Part shown: positions 16,114 through 24,439 of the stretch, in pieces
Layout of the letters: each line of letters starts with the position of its first letter
How positions within the stretch are numbered: position 1 is the first letter of the stretch
Assembly (NCBI GenBank): GCA_963837635.1
Contig: CAWINY010000007.1
Span: 372,001-436,000, forward strand
DNA from: CAWINY01 sp963837635
GTDB lineage: Bacteria > Acidobacteriota > Terriglobia > Terriglobales > Acidobacteriaceae
Length of the DNA: 64,000 bases
Direction of reading: 5' to 3'
Made by a program: the position numbers and the translations under genes
The notes under the pieces: generated by a model
Told to the model about the DNA's origin: nothing
What the model saw: only the letters and a program-made list of their open reading frames with translations
Database searches by the model: none

Positions 16114-19100
16114 ATGGAGGGGATCGTGGCGTTATCCTCCGACTCTCGCCTGCTTACCGCAAAGCCGGTTCGTGCCCACCTCTTTGATTCCGTTGTTTGC
16201 CGGTTGCGTAGCCGACGGCTGCATCGCGTGCTGTTGTGGATAGCTGTAGCCATAACTTCCACAGCACTTACAGTCGGCGAGTTGCGGTCGTCATGGCTTC
16301 AATCCAGACTGTTTGGCGCTCTTGCTTCCCGAATGAGTTGTATCCTTGCGGCAGGTCCACATCGCACATTTCACAACGCCAAGCTCGGCCCCTATGACGA
16401 GCGCCTCGGATATTCGCGCATCGCGGATTTTGTGGCCCGGGCAGAAGCTCGCGGCTACAGCGTCGAAGCGCAGGCGCGTCCGTCAAGTCTGCTCCTGGCC
16501 CTAGCTGATTCGGGCGCATATCCAATCTATCGGGAAAAGAGCCAAACCGGATTGCAGATTCTGGATCAGCACAGTACGCTTTTGTACAGCTTTCCATATC
16601 CGCAGCACGCCTACCACGAATACTCCGAGATCCCCCAGCGTGTCGTCGATGCACTCCTTTTCATCGAGAACCGGGACATGCTTGATATACGCCATCCAAA
16701 CCGCAATCCGGCGATTGAGTGGACGCGCCTGTCGCGTGCAGTCGTGGATTACGGCATCCACGTGATCCATTCACACCATCAAGTGATCGGCGGCAGCACG
16801 CTGGCAACTCAGTTGGAGAAGATGCGGCACTCGCCTGGCGGCAGAACCCATTCGGCATCCGACAAAGCCCGCCAGATGCTCTCGGCATCGTTGCGAGCGT
16901 ACCAGGACGGACCCGACACGCTGGGAGCACAGCAAAGAATCATTCGCGACTATCTCAATTCACTTCCGCTGGGGGCCGTGCCAGGGCAGGGAGAGGTAGT
17001 CGGCCTCGGCGAAGGTTTGGTCATGTGGTATGGGGCCGACTTCGATAAGGTTAATCAGGCGCTCCGAGCTGCGCCGAAGAGTCATGACATTGCGCAACAG
17101 CAGGAACGTGCACGCGCTTACCGTCAAGTACTTTCCCTCTTACTGGCCACGCGTGCGCCTTTTCGCTACCTGCTGCACGAACCGGATACCTTGCGCAAAC
17201 AGACGGACCGCTACCTGCGTGTCTTGTGCAGCGAGGGGCTGATCTCAACCGAGCTGCGCGATCTTGCGCTGCGCAACCCGCCTCTCTTAGCACCCGTGCA
17301 TCCCGACGTCGCGCCCGATTTCGTGGAAAACAAGGCACGGGACATGGTTCGCGGTAGGCTGCTGTCTCTGCTCGGAATCGATAAGACATACGGGCTCGAT
17401 CGTCTCGACTTGGAGGTTGGCACCACAATCGATGCCACAGCACAGGAGGACGTCACCAAAGCATTGCGCGGACTCACCAACCCCGCTCAGGTTGCCGGAA
17501 CCAATTTGCGAGAGCACCGACTTCTGGCGGAGAGCGATCCGCGCGCGGTGATCTACAGCTTCATTTTGTATCAGCGTGCACCGGGCATGAACCTGTTGCG
17601 CATCCAGGCCGATAACTACAACCAGCCTTTAAGTATTGTGGACGGCACCAAGCTGGAGCTAGGGTCGACCGCGAAGCTTCGAACGTTGGTTACCTATCTG
17701 CAAGTTGTTGAGCAACTGCATCGGCAGTATGCGCAGGCGTCAGTTCAGGAACTTAGCTCGGCCGCCGGGGCGCACGCCGATCCTTTGACCGCATGGGCAA
17801 TCCAGTATTTGCTGACTGCGCACGACCAGGGCTTAGTCCCAATGCTTCAGGCCGCGCTCGATCGCTGCTATTCAGCTAGCCCAGGGGAAGGCTTTTTCAC
17901 GGCCAGCGGCCTGCATTTCTTCCGGAACTTCGAAAGTTCAGATGATCACCGGACTCTGCCCGTTCGGGAAGCATTCGAACGATCGGTTAATCTGGTATTC
18001 ATCCGCTTGATGCGAGATATCGAACGCTTCTACATCTCGCGCGGCCTGCATGGCTCCCCAGCAGTGACCACAGAGGGTGACGCTCCGGCGCGACGCGCGT
18101 ATTTGAACCGTTTCGCCGACCAGGAAGGGCGCGTCTTCCTATTGCGCTTCTACCGCAAGTACGCCGGCTTGTCGCCTGACCAAAGCATGAACAGGCTAGT
18201 TGATAGTATGCACGTTACTCCAGTGCGTGTCTCTGTGGCCTACCGGTCTATCAGGCCCAACGCAAGGCTCGACGAATTTGCGACGTTCGTGAAAGAACGT
18301 GTGCCCTCAGGTCTTCTACAGCACGAAGGCACACCTGAGTTATATGAGAAATACGGTTCCGATAAATTCAGTCTTGCCGACCGGGGCTATCTCGCCCGAG
18401 TGCATCCACTTGAGCTGTGGCTGCTCGCCTACCTTGCCCAACATCCGCAGGCAACTTTTGCTGAGGCCGTCCAGGCGAGCGCGGATGAACGGCAGCGAAC
18501 CTATTCATGGCTGTTCCGCACACGTCATCAAGGGGCGCAGGACCGGCGAATCCGAATCGTGATCGAACAGGACGCCTTCAACGAGATCTGGCGCGCGTGG
18601 CGCAAACTCGGATATCCATTCGACAAATTAGTGCCATCGTACGCTACGGCCATCGGGGTTTCCGGCGACACGCCGGCGGCTTTAGCGGAATTGATGGGGA
18701 TTGTTATTAACGACGGGATACTCTATCCCAACGTCACCATCCGCGAATTGCATTTCGGCACCGGCACTCCCTTCGAGAGCATTTTGCGACGGCAGCCGGC
18801 ATCCGGCGAGCGGGTGCTGTCGCCGGAAATTGCCGCGCTGGTCCGGCAAGAGTTGATCGAAGTAGTTGAGAAAGGCAGCGCACGACGTGCACAGGGGGGC
18901 ATTAAGTTGGCCGACGAGCAAACTCTTCCTCTGGGCGGCAAGACCGGTACTGGCGACAACCGGATCAAGATCTTCAGCCCCGGCAGACGGCTTGTCGAAT
19001 CGCGGGTAGCGAACCGGACCGCGACCTTTGTTTTTATGATCGGTGATCAGTTCTACGGGGCAATTACAATCTTCGTGTCCGGGAAAGCCGCCGCAGGATA

Positions 19101-19182
19101 TGAATTCACCAGTTCGCTGGCGGTGCAGGTCTTCAAGGATTTGGAACCAGTTTTGCGGCCACTGATAGAACGCCAAGACTGA
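16114..19182 (+). CDS. Bifunctional penicillin-binding protein (glycosyltransferase 51 + transpeptidase)
   Basis: 1022 residues, longer than typical class A PBPs. A transmembrane helix lies at about residues 38-52 (LLWIAVAITSTALTVG). The GT51 domain shows the catalytic-Glu region (FIENRDMLDIRHPNRNPA), GGSTLATQLEKM and YLNSLPLGAVPG. The transpeptidase domain shows SxxK as STAK (LELGSTAKLRTL), SxN as SVN and KTG as GGKTGTGD. It would polymerise and cross-link peptidoglycan. The start at 16114 has a poor ribosome site; a GTG at 16126 directly after GGAGGGG is an alternative. A diverged copy of its last 26 codons occurs at 32741-32823. Confidence 0.9.
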   Translation: MEGIVALSSDSRLLTAKPVRAHLFDSVVCRLRSRRLHRVLLWIAVAITSTALTVGELRSSWLQSRLFGALASRMSCILAAGPHRTFHNAKLGPYDERLGYSRIADFVARAEARGYSVEAQARPSSLLLALADSGAYPIYREKSQTGLQILDQHSTLLYSFPYPQHAYHEYSEIPQRVVDALLFIENRDMLDIRHPNRNPAIEWTRLSRAVVDYGIHVIHSHHQVIGGSTLATQLEKMRHSPGGRTHSASDKARQMLSASLRAYQDGPDTLGAQQRIIRDYLNSLPLGAVPGQGEVVGLGEGLVMWYGADFDKVNQALRAAPKSHDIAQQQERARAYRQVLSLLLATRAPFRYLLHEPDTLRKQTDRYLRVLCSEGLISTELRDLALRNPPLLAPVHPDVAPDFVENKARDMVRGRLLSLLGIDKTYGLDRLDLEVGTTIDATAQEDVTKALRGLTNPAQVAGTNLREHRLLAESDPRAVIYSFILYQRAPGMNLLRIQADNYNQPLSIVDGTKLELGSTAKLRTLVTYLQVVEQLHRQYAQASVQELSSAAGAHADPLTAWAIQYLLTAHDQGLVPMLQAALDRCYSASPGEGFFTASGLHFFRNFESSDDHRTLPVREAFERSVNLVFIRLMRDIERFYISRGLHGSPAVTTEGDAPARRAYLNRFADQEGRVFLLRFYRKYAGLSPDQSMNRLVDSMHVTPVRVSVAYRSIRPNARLDEFATFVKERVPSGLLQHEGTPELYEKYGSDKFSLADRGYLARVHPLELWLLAYLAQHPQATFAEAVQASADERQRTYSWLFRTRHQGAQDRRIRIVIEQDAFNEIWRAWRKLGYPFDKLVPSYATAIGVSGDTPAALAELMGIVINDGILYPNVTIRELHFGTGTPFESILRRQPASGERVLSPEIAALVRQELIEVVEKGSARRAQGGIKLADEQTLPLGGKTGTGDNRIKIFSPGRRLVESRVANRTATFVFMIGDQFYGAITIFVSGKAAAGYEFTSSLAVQVFKDLEPVLRPLIERQD

Positions 19183-19233
19183 CCCGGTGGTGAGGAGCAG
19201 TGACGCCATCAGCTCACTTGGGTTCGCAACTTT

Positions 19234-20133
19234 CTAGAGCGTGTTTCATAAACAGCGCCTCAGCGTAATCCAGAAACAGGCAAGGTAGAAGAAGGCGCGG
19301 TAGGTGGAGAGCAGATGCTCATGACGAACCAGCAATCGGCGGAACTGGCCAAGCCATGCATTGGTTCGCTCCACTATCCAGCGGCGCAGGTATCGCCGCA
19401 GTTTACGGCCATCTTCGTAGCGCCGTTCCTTGTTGTTCTTGCGGTAAGGCGCAATCAGCTCGATGCCTCGCTTCTTCAGTCGCTCACGCAGCGGGTCGGA
19501 GTCATAACCACGGTCAGCGATTATGCGCTCGGGCTTTTGCCGCGGCCGTCCTTGCGGGCGCGGGACGCGGACTTCGGCGAGCGTGGCTTCCGCAAGCGTA
19601 ACTTCTGCCGGAGAGGCACTTTCCAGCCGAACTCCCAGCGGAAGACCTTGACCGTCGACCAGTACCATCCACTTCGTTCCCTTGCCCCGCTTGGTTTTAC
19701 CGACGGCAGCGCCCCTTTTTTTGCCGGCGCGAAGCTGCCATCCAGGAAGGTCTCGTCCCACTTGAGCAGCCCTTCCTCATCCAGCGCACCGAGCAAGGCG
19801 CGCCACGCATCCAGCCAGACGCCTTGGTCCTCCCACCGCTTCAGCCGCCGCCAACAGGTGGCGGGCGAGGGGAACTCGTCCGGCAGAAACCGCCATGCCG
19901 CTCCGGTTTGCAGAATCCACAGAATGCCTTCAAAACAGGCCCGGTTCGGTGCCCACGGTCGCCCCCGGTTGTCCCGTCGGCGCTTCGGTTCGGGAAGCAA
20001 AGGCTCAATCAGTTGCCACTGCTCGTCCGTCAACAGCTTCTGCCGCTTCTTCATGACAGAAGCTCATCAGTTCACCCGCTTTGTACGTAAGTATCTGAGT
20101 TGAGGCCGAACCCATTTATGAAACACGCTCTAG
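19234..20133 (-). mobile_element. IS5-family insertion sequence (IS427-like)
   Basis: About 0.9 kb, bounded by perfect inverted repeats (GAGCGTGTTTCATAAA at the left, TTTATGAAACACGCTC at the right). The flanks read CTAG on both sides, so the duplicated target is TA or CTAG; the palindrome makes the exact edge ambiguous. Transposase is in two overlapping frames on the minus strand. It sits in the gap between the PBP and the HPF-like gene and breaks no obvious gene. Confidence 0.92.
19246..20054 (-). CDS. IS5-family transposase, two overlapping frames
   Basis: The first frame (20054 to about 19725) gives the DUF4096 start MKKRQKLLTDEQWQLIEPLLP and WILQTGAAWRFLP, then the first catalytic region DETFLDGSF. 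The second frame (from 19761 to 19246) continues with GKTKRGKGTKWMVLVDGQGLP, ADRGYDS and the C-terminal RWIVERTNAWLGQFRRL (Glu). The frames meet at a run of A residues in the coding strand (near 19715-19725), which is the usual place for programmed frameshifting in the IS427 group. The split is therefore probably normal and not a mutation. Confidence 0.9.
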
Positions 20134-20187
20134 AAGCTAACCAGTTGCCGCTGTTCCGGACTGACGACCGGCGACGACATAGATTCC

Positions 20188-20844
20188 TCAGGCTGCTGGT
20201 GATTCGTGCCGGAATCCCTGCTTGTCAGCAATTCGCACGCTGCTGGCTTGCGGTCCCTTATCTCCTGGTTCCTCCGCGAACGTAACGACCGTTCCAAGTT
20301 TCAACCGATTGTAGGCGCGGCTGAGTACACTGTTTTTATGGAAGTAGATTTCACGCCCTTCTGGTGTTTGGAGAAACCCATACTCTTTGCTTCGAAAGAG
20401 TCGAGCCACCTTCGCCAGTGGTTGTAATTCGCGATGTTTCACATCTCCTCGCTGGCAACGGGCGTAGTCCTGCAACCGGCGGCCAGCAGCCTTGAATGCA
20501 TGATTGATCGCCTGACGAAGATGCTTATGGGGCGCTCGCACCTCGCGCTGTTTTCTGATCTCCGTCTCGCCTAGCTGCCGAGCCCGAGTTCTCAGAGTAG
20601 GCTCATGCTTGATCACGAGCTCACCGCCAGGAACGGTTAGATCGATGCGAACGTGGTATGGACTTCCTTGTTGATGGTGGCGATGGGGGCTACCGACAGC
20701 CACGCGGCAGCCCATGATGCGGTGGTAGAAGGTGCCAAGCTTCGCTGCCTCGGAACGAATCCATTGCTCGGCGGATGCCGGCAGCATGCCCTTCTGGAAT
20801 GTGATCTGAACGGGAAAGCTTGTGATAGGTTCTGGAGTCTTCAT
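20188..20844 (-). CDS. Ribosome hibernation-type protein fused to a cold-shock-like domain
   Basis: 218 residues. The N-terminal half (FPVQITFQKGM...SPYHVRIDLTVPGGELVIKHEP) follows the beta-alpha-beta pattern of HPF/RaiA ribosome-associated factors. The C-terminal third (ARLFRSKEYGFLQTPEGREIYFHKNSV...LKLGTVVTFAEEPGDKGPQASSV) has the cold-shock domain layout: GF, YFH, V-F and KGPQA. Such fusions are predicted to inactivate ribosomes under stress while binding RNA. The longer frame opens at 20937, but GGAGAG just before the ATG at 20844 fixes the start. A perfect GTGA-N6-TCAC site is 127 bp upstream. Confidence 0.82.
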   Translation of the reverse strand: MKTPEPITSFPVQITFQKGMLPASAEQWIRSEAAKLGTFYHRIMGCRVAVGSPHRHHQQGSPYHVRIDLTVPGGELVIKHEPTLRTRARQLGETEIRKQREVRAPHKHLRQAINHAFKAAGRRLQDYARCQRGDVKHRELQPLAKVARLFRSKEYGFLQTPEGREIYFHKNSVLSRAYNRLKLGTVVTFAEEPGDKGPQASSVRIADKQGFRHESPAA

Positions 20845-20970
20845 GATGGCTCTCCAGCTGTCGCCAACTACGAACTCGTGAGTTCCAGTCGCTGTTCGGG
20901 TGCGGGCACTCGTAAGCGGAGGTGCTTGCCTCGTCACGCATTATGCTCTTGCTGATTCAGTTCCCCGTCT

Positions 20971-20984
20971 GTGACGAGGGTCAC
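20971..20984. promoter_or_regulatory. FNR/CRP-type palindrome GTGA-CGAGGG-TCAC
   Basis: Perfect dyad upstream of the HPF/cold-shock gene (minus strand). Its core TGTGACGAGGGTC recurs, with a mismatched last half, upstream of the FNR/CRP gene at 40404-40417. Confidence 0.7.
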
Positions 20985-21101
20985 GTCGGCAGCGATAGTC
21001 GAAGCAGACATGGCCAGCAGCAGCCCGGATCCGCGGCTGCACCGAAACTTCCAACAGCAGTGGCGACGCCCGGGGGCTGACAACAAAACAACGCGGCTGG
21101 T

Positions 21102-21115
21102 GTGATTCTCATCAC
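21102..21115 (+). promoter_or_regulatory. FNR/CRP-type palindrome of repeated module, copy A
   Basis: GTGA-TTCTCA-TCAC. A TAGCCT -10-like box follows at 21138-21143. If transcription starts at 21150, the dyad centre is at -41.5, the spacing of a class II CRP/FNR-activated promoter. Confidence 0.72.
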
Positions 21116-21149
21116 GGACAACTGGATTGCTTCGGCGTAGCCTGTAGCC

Positions 21150-21290
21150 AAGTCGATAAGAGCCGACGGCCACAGATATTTCGTCTTTGCTGGTCGTGCA
21201 AGGCTGCCCGAACACGGATCAATCGGCTCTCACTCCAACTCTGCGAAGAGCAGCACCCCGGCAAAGAAGAACAGCAGCATACATCGCCCA
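21150..21290 (+). ncRNA. Candidate structured leader RNA, copy A
   Basis: Stem 1 pairs AGAGCCGA (21159-21166) with TCGGCTCT (21223-21230). TCTTTGCTGG inside its loop (21184-21193) can pair with CCGGCAAAGA (21258-21267) outside the stem, giving a pseudoknot with one G-U. A short CTGC/GCAG hairpin lies at 21241-21253. The same elements occur at 43093-43230 and 28287-28403. No Rfam family is recognised by eye. The paired bases do not vary between copies, so covariation support is absent. Confidence 0.6.
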
Positions 21291-21325
21291 GAACTCCTAC
21301 TGCGATGTTCTTGTGGAGAGCGACC

Positions 21326-21517
21326 ATGGGAGTCAGGAGACCGATTAGCCAATCCTGGGTCGGCACCGCCGCCGAGTTTCGGACAGGCACGGAGATTCCG
21401 AAATTGCATCCCCAGATGCGGCGAGCAAAACCGTGGATGAGGATGGGACCGCGAGTACGAGGAATGCCGATTCGCCACAGATTGATCCGAACGGCCACGC
21501 CAACGTTGAACCTTTGA
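21326..21517 (+). CDS. Small basic protein, new family, copy A
   Basis: 63 residues, strongly basic and proline/arginine-rich (RRAKPWM, PRVRGMPIRH, LIRTATPTL). A GGAGAG ribosome site is 5 bp before the ATG. The ORF at 43266-43457 has the same length, the same upstream leader and 41 of 63 identical residues. Differences between the two concentrate at third codon positions (for example proline, glycine and lysine codons), which indicates selection on the protein. No known family, no cysteines here and no membrane segment. A role with RNA or ribosomes is possible from the charge but is a guess. Confidence 0.62.
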   Translation: MGVRRPISQSWVGTAAEFRTGTEIPKLHPQMRRAKPWMRMGPRVRGMPIRHRLIRTATPTLNL

Positions 21518-21588
21518 GCTGGCACGGCCTTTCGCACCTAATAACACGATATGCGCAGTTGATACCTTTCCGGTTTGCGAGGTGTTTT

Positions 21589-21753
21589 ATGCCAGTTTAT
21601 GAGTATTTCTGCGAACTCTGCGACAAACAATTCGAAGTGGTGTTAACCCTTCACGAGTACGAGGAACAGAAGGTCGTCTGCCCGAAGTGCGGCAGCAATA
21701 AAGTGCACCAATTAGCCGCGGTGTTTACAGCCGTGACATCGAAAAAGAGTTAG
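21589..21753 (+). CDS. FmdB-type zinc-ribbon protein
   Basis: 54 residues with two CxxC pairs (CELCDKQF and CPKCGSNK) and the MPVYEYFC start that defines the FmdB/CxxC_CxxC_SSSS regulatory-protein family. GAGGTG precedes the ATG. It lies 71 bp after the small basic ORF and could share its transcript. The biochemical role of such proteins is poorly known. Confidence 0.85.
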   Translation: MPVYEYFCELCDKQFEVVLTLHEYEEQKVVCPKCGSNKVHQLAAVFTAVTSKKS

Positions 21754-21933
21754 ACGGAACAGCGGATCAAAGGGCCGCGCGGTAATTGGTACGAGGCATA
21801 CGTGAGTGCATGTCAGCGCCGGAAGCGTGAGCCCGTGGAAATCGGGTTCTTCCTCGGGCTCATTCGACGTGCGGGCGATCAAAGGTGGCTTCGTGTGACC
21901 AGCGAGCGCATTCTCCTGAGCGGCACGACACTC

Positions 21934-21947
21934 GTGACTGCCATCAC
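21934..21947. promoter_or_regulatory. FNR/CRP-type palindrome GTGA-CTGCCA-TCAC
   Basis: Perfect dyad 68 bp upstream of the M48 protease ATG at 22016. Confidence 0.7.
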
Positions 21948-23060
21948 AGCGAATCGCCTTCAGCCTGCCTTACCCTCACACGGTGAGTGAGTGAGCTCTG
22001 AAAAGGAGCCACCTCATGAGCAAGGACGCGCTCCGGAGTACCTTACTTGCTGCGTGCGCTCTGCTTCTCATAGGCTGTGAAAGGCGTCATCTGACGCCGC
22101 CTCAGCCGTCGCTGCCCCCTGCGGTACATAACGAACTGCACGCAAAGACATTGCTCCCGTATGAGGCGTTATTCGACGTTGCCCCAGAGTTGCAGTTCAG
22201 CTTAAAAGACATGGAGGCGATGCGCCAACACCTGAGCGACTCGGAAAAATACTGCAAACAAGAAGCTGGGGCGAACTCCCGCGTTTATGAAAAGCAGGCA
22301 AACGGACTTCTCGCCGAGCTGAAACGCTCCAGCCGCAGCATCGATGAAGCCAAGCGCCACGAATTGCATTGCCGCATCCAGGACCTGCGCTCCTCTAAGG
22401 CGCAGATGGACGTACTCACGCAGCAACTGATTCCAACCGCTTTCGATAACAGCCGTGCCAAACTGGAGCTGATCGAGAAATGGCCGGCACAGTTGCAGCA
22501 GATACAGCAGCAGATTTTGTCGGGTGCATACCAGCAGCGGCGCTGGGCGAACGTGGACGACATTGGCTTTCGCCAAATTGTAAAGAACCAGCAAGATGAT
22601 ATTGAGCGTGGCCAGGAAGCTGTCCGCGAGTTGCGGCAGCGAGGCGCCATGCCGCCTGAGCTGGCGAATCAACAGATCCAGGATTATGTGAATACTGTTG
22701 CGCAGCACATAGCCAAAAATTCTGACCTGCAAGTTCCGTTGAAAGTTGTCGTGCTCGATTCGCGCGAGGTCAATGCGTTTGCCTTGCCCGGAGGGTTCCT
22801 GTTTGTGGAACGTGGTCTGCTGGATGAGACAGAGGACGAATCTGAACTCGCGGGCGTAATAGCCCACGAGATATCCCATGTCGTGGCCAGACACAGTTAC
22901 AGGCTTTACAAAAAGGCGGTGATTTCTTCACTCGCATTCCAGTCGGCGCAGATTGCCGCCATGATCCTCACCGGGGGGTGAGCGGAATCGGCACAGCCTA
23001 CGCTCTGCAATATGGGTTCTACGGCCTGGGGTTCGCGCTTGACCTCAACCTGCTGGGCGG

Positions 23061-23711
23061 TAAATATCCCCCGGCAGAGCCGGGGGCTTTAGGATGTGAG
23101 CCGCTCAAAGCGGCTGAGCGGGGTCGCTAACGCGGCCCCGACATTCTTGGCCACCTGAAGGTGGCCCCTTCAGCGCCACATGTTCAACTGATCCAGGCGC
23201 TTGTCCTCTTCCTCCTGCGTGCGGATGTACTCTCGGATCGATGTCTCGTCCCGCCCGACCGTCGACACAAAGTATCCCCGCGCCCAGAAACTCTGCCCTA
23301 CAAAATTCTGTTTCCGCCCTCCGTACACTCGCGCCAGATGAATCGCACTCTTCCCTTTCATAAACCCAACCACCTGCGCCACCGCGTACTTCGGCGGGAT
23401 CGATATCAACATGTGCACGTGGTCCGCCAGCAGATGCCCTTCCTCAATCCGGCTTTCCTTCTGCTCCGCCAGTTTGCGGAACACCTCTCCCAAATACTTC
23501 CGCAACTCCCCATACAACGCTTTCCGCCGGCCCTTTGGGATAAACACCACATGGTATTTGCACTCCCATTTCGAGTGGCTTAAGCTTTCATACTCGTCCA
23601 TCCAGTTTCTCCTTTGCGTGTGCTTCGCGGCTCACGCCAGGAGTTTCTTGGATGGACTCCCGTATCTGTCAAACTTCGCGTGCCTCCCCGGCAGAGCCGG
23701 GGGAACTCCCA
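23061..23711 (-). mobile_element. IS200-type element inside the M48 gene
   Basis: About 650 bp, with no inverted terminal repeats but with hairpins at both ends: CCCCGGC-AGA-GCCGGGG occurs near 23069 and again near 23695. It carries only a Y1 transposase gene on the minus strand. Joining 23060 to 23712 gives GGC-GGT-TTC-ATT in the M48 frame, so these edges are my best estimate. Confidence 0.85.
23170..23601 (-). CDS. tnpA: IS200/IS605 Y1 transposase
   Basis: 143 residues. The HUH motif appears as HVHMLISIPP near residue 61 and the catalytic tyrosine region as REYIRTQEEEDKR, with the typical start SKWECKYHVVFIPKGRRKALYG. Full length and undamaged, so the element may be mobile. It disrupts the M48 protease gene. 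Confidence 0.95.
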   Translation of the reverse strand: MDEYESLSHSKWECKYHVVFIPKGRRKALYGELRKYLGEVFRKLAEQKESRIEEGHLLADHVHMLISIPPKYAVAQVVGFMKGKSAIHLARVYGGRKQNFVGQSFWARGYFVSTVGRDETSIREYIRTQEEEDKRLDQLNMWR

Positions 23712-24124
23712 TTTCATTAGCCGCGACTTCGAACTGGAGGCAGACCAACTCGGTATCCAATACGTCTGGAAAACTGGCTATGATCCCAACGGTTTCATTC
23801 GCTTCTTTGACAAACTGGCGAGCAAGCACGGCTATGCCATCGGGGCGAGCTGGTTTCGTACCCATCCGCCGTTTTATGAGCGCATGGTTCAGAGCAAGCG
23901 CGAGATGATGTATCTGCCGAAGAAAGAATCGTGGATTGTGCAGACGACTGTATTCGAGGAGATGAAGCCGGTTCTGAAAAAGGTGGCAGCGAAATCCAAC
24001 GCCGAGCAGGATGCCAAAAGGCCGACTCTGCTCAGCAAAGAAGAGCGATGCGAGGCGCCGGCTAAGCAGCTCTACAAACCGGAAGATAGCATTGAGACGA
24101 TCTGTTCATCCCTGACTACGTCAA

Positions 24125-24322
24125 GTGTGGCGCGAGATCATTAAGGGAAAGGATGCGCGGGTCAGCGCGGTGCCGCGCCTGCTTGTCTTAGACGATCGTG
24201 CCAAGCTGACCCACGAAGCGGCCATTGGAAGCGTAGACAAAAAACAGGTAGAAACGCTGATGGTCCTCGGCCTCACCGAGGAACAGGCCGTCGATGTGGT
24301 GGTCAAGGGAATGCTCCGATGA
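24125..24322 (+). pseudogene. C-terminal fragment of a SufB/SufD-like protein
   Basis: 65 codons ending in a native-looking stop. The chain KLTHEAAIGSVDKKQVETLM followed by GLTEEQAVDVVVKGML matches the C-terminal end of SufB/SufD-family scaffold proteins, especially the short archaeal-like branch. The remaining roughly 250 residues are missing. It overlaps the last codons of the M48 remnant in another frame, so a deletion seems to have fused the two. IS256 lies 10 bp downstream. Confidence 0.7.
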
Positions 24323-24385
24323 GATGCAGCCCGGGTGTGTCCAGAGTTCCGTGTAAATGGCCAAGGTTTGTTTTTGGGATGGGGT

Positions 24386-24412
24386 GCAGGGGAAGGGTAT
24401 CCCTTCCCCTGC
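24386..24412. terminator. Strong palindrome downstream of the IS256 transposase
   Basis: GCAGGGGAAGGG, a TAT loop and CCCTTCCCCTGC form a perfect 12-bp stem 28 bp after the transposase stop, inside the element. It probably acts as a terminator or blocks read-through into the element. Confidence 0.6.
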
Positions 24413-24439
24413 CCATCTCCGTAGAAGCGTTCTGCCTGG

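Larger units (their letters stand above)
22016..24144 (+). pseudogene. M48-family metalloprotease lipoprotein, frameshifted and split by IS200
   Basis: The gene starts with a lipoprotein signal (LLAACALLLIGC). A charged coiled region follows, then the peptidase domain with the zinc motif AHEISH (HExxH) near residue 283. A run of six G at 22974-22979 puts a stop (TGA) in frame; one base more or two fewer restores VSGIGTAYALQYG, which continues to LNLLGG at 23060. There IS200 intervenes (23061-23711). The frame resumes with FISRDFELEADQLG, the third zinc ligand region of M48, and runs to 24144. Two lesions make it a pseudogene unless the G-tract is an assembly error. A perfect operator site lies upstream. 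Confidence 0.85.

Noticed and set aside
19246..20054. IS5 transposase as a broken gene
   Set aside because: The two overlapping frames meeting at an A run are normal for the IS427 group and suggest programmed frameshifting.
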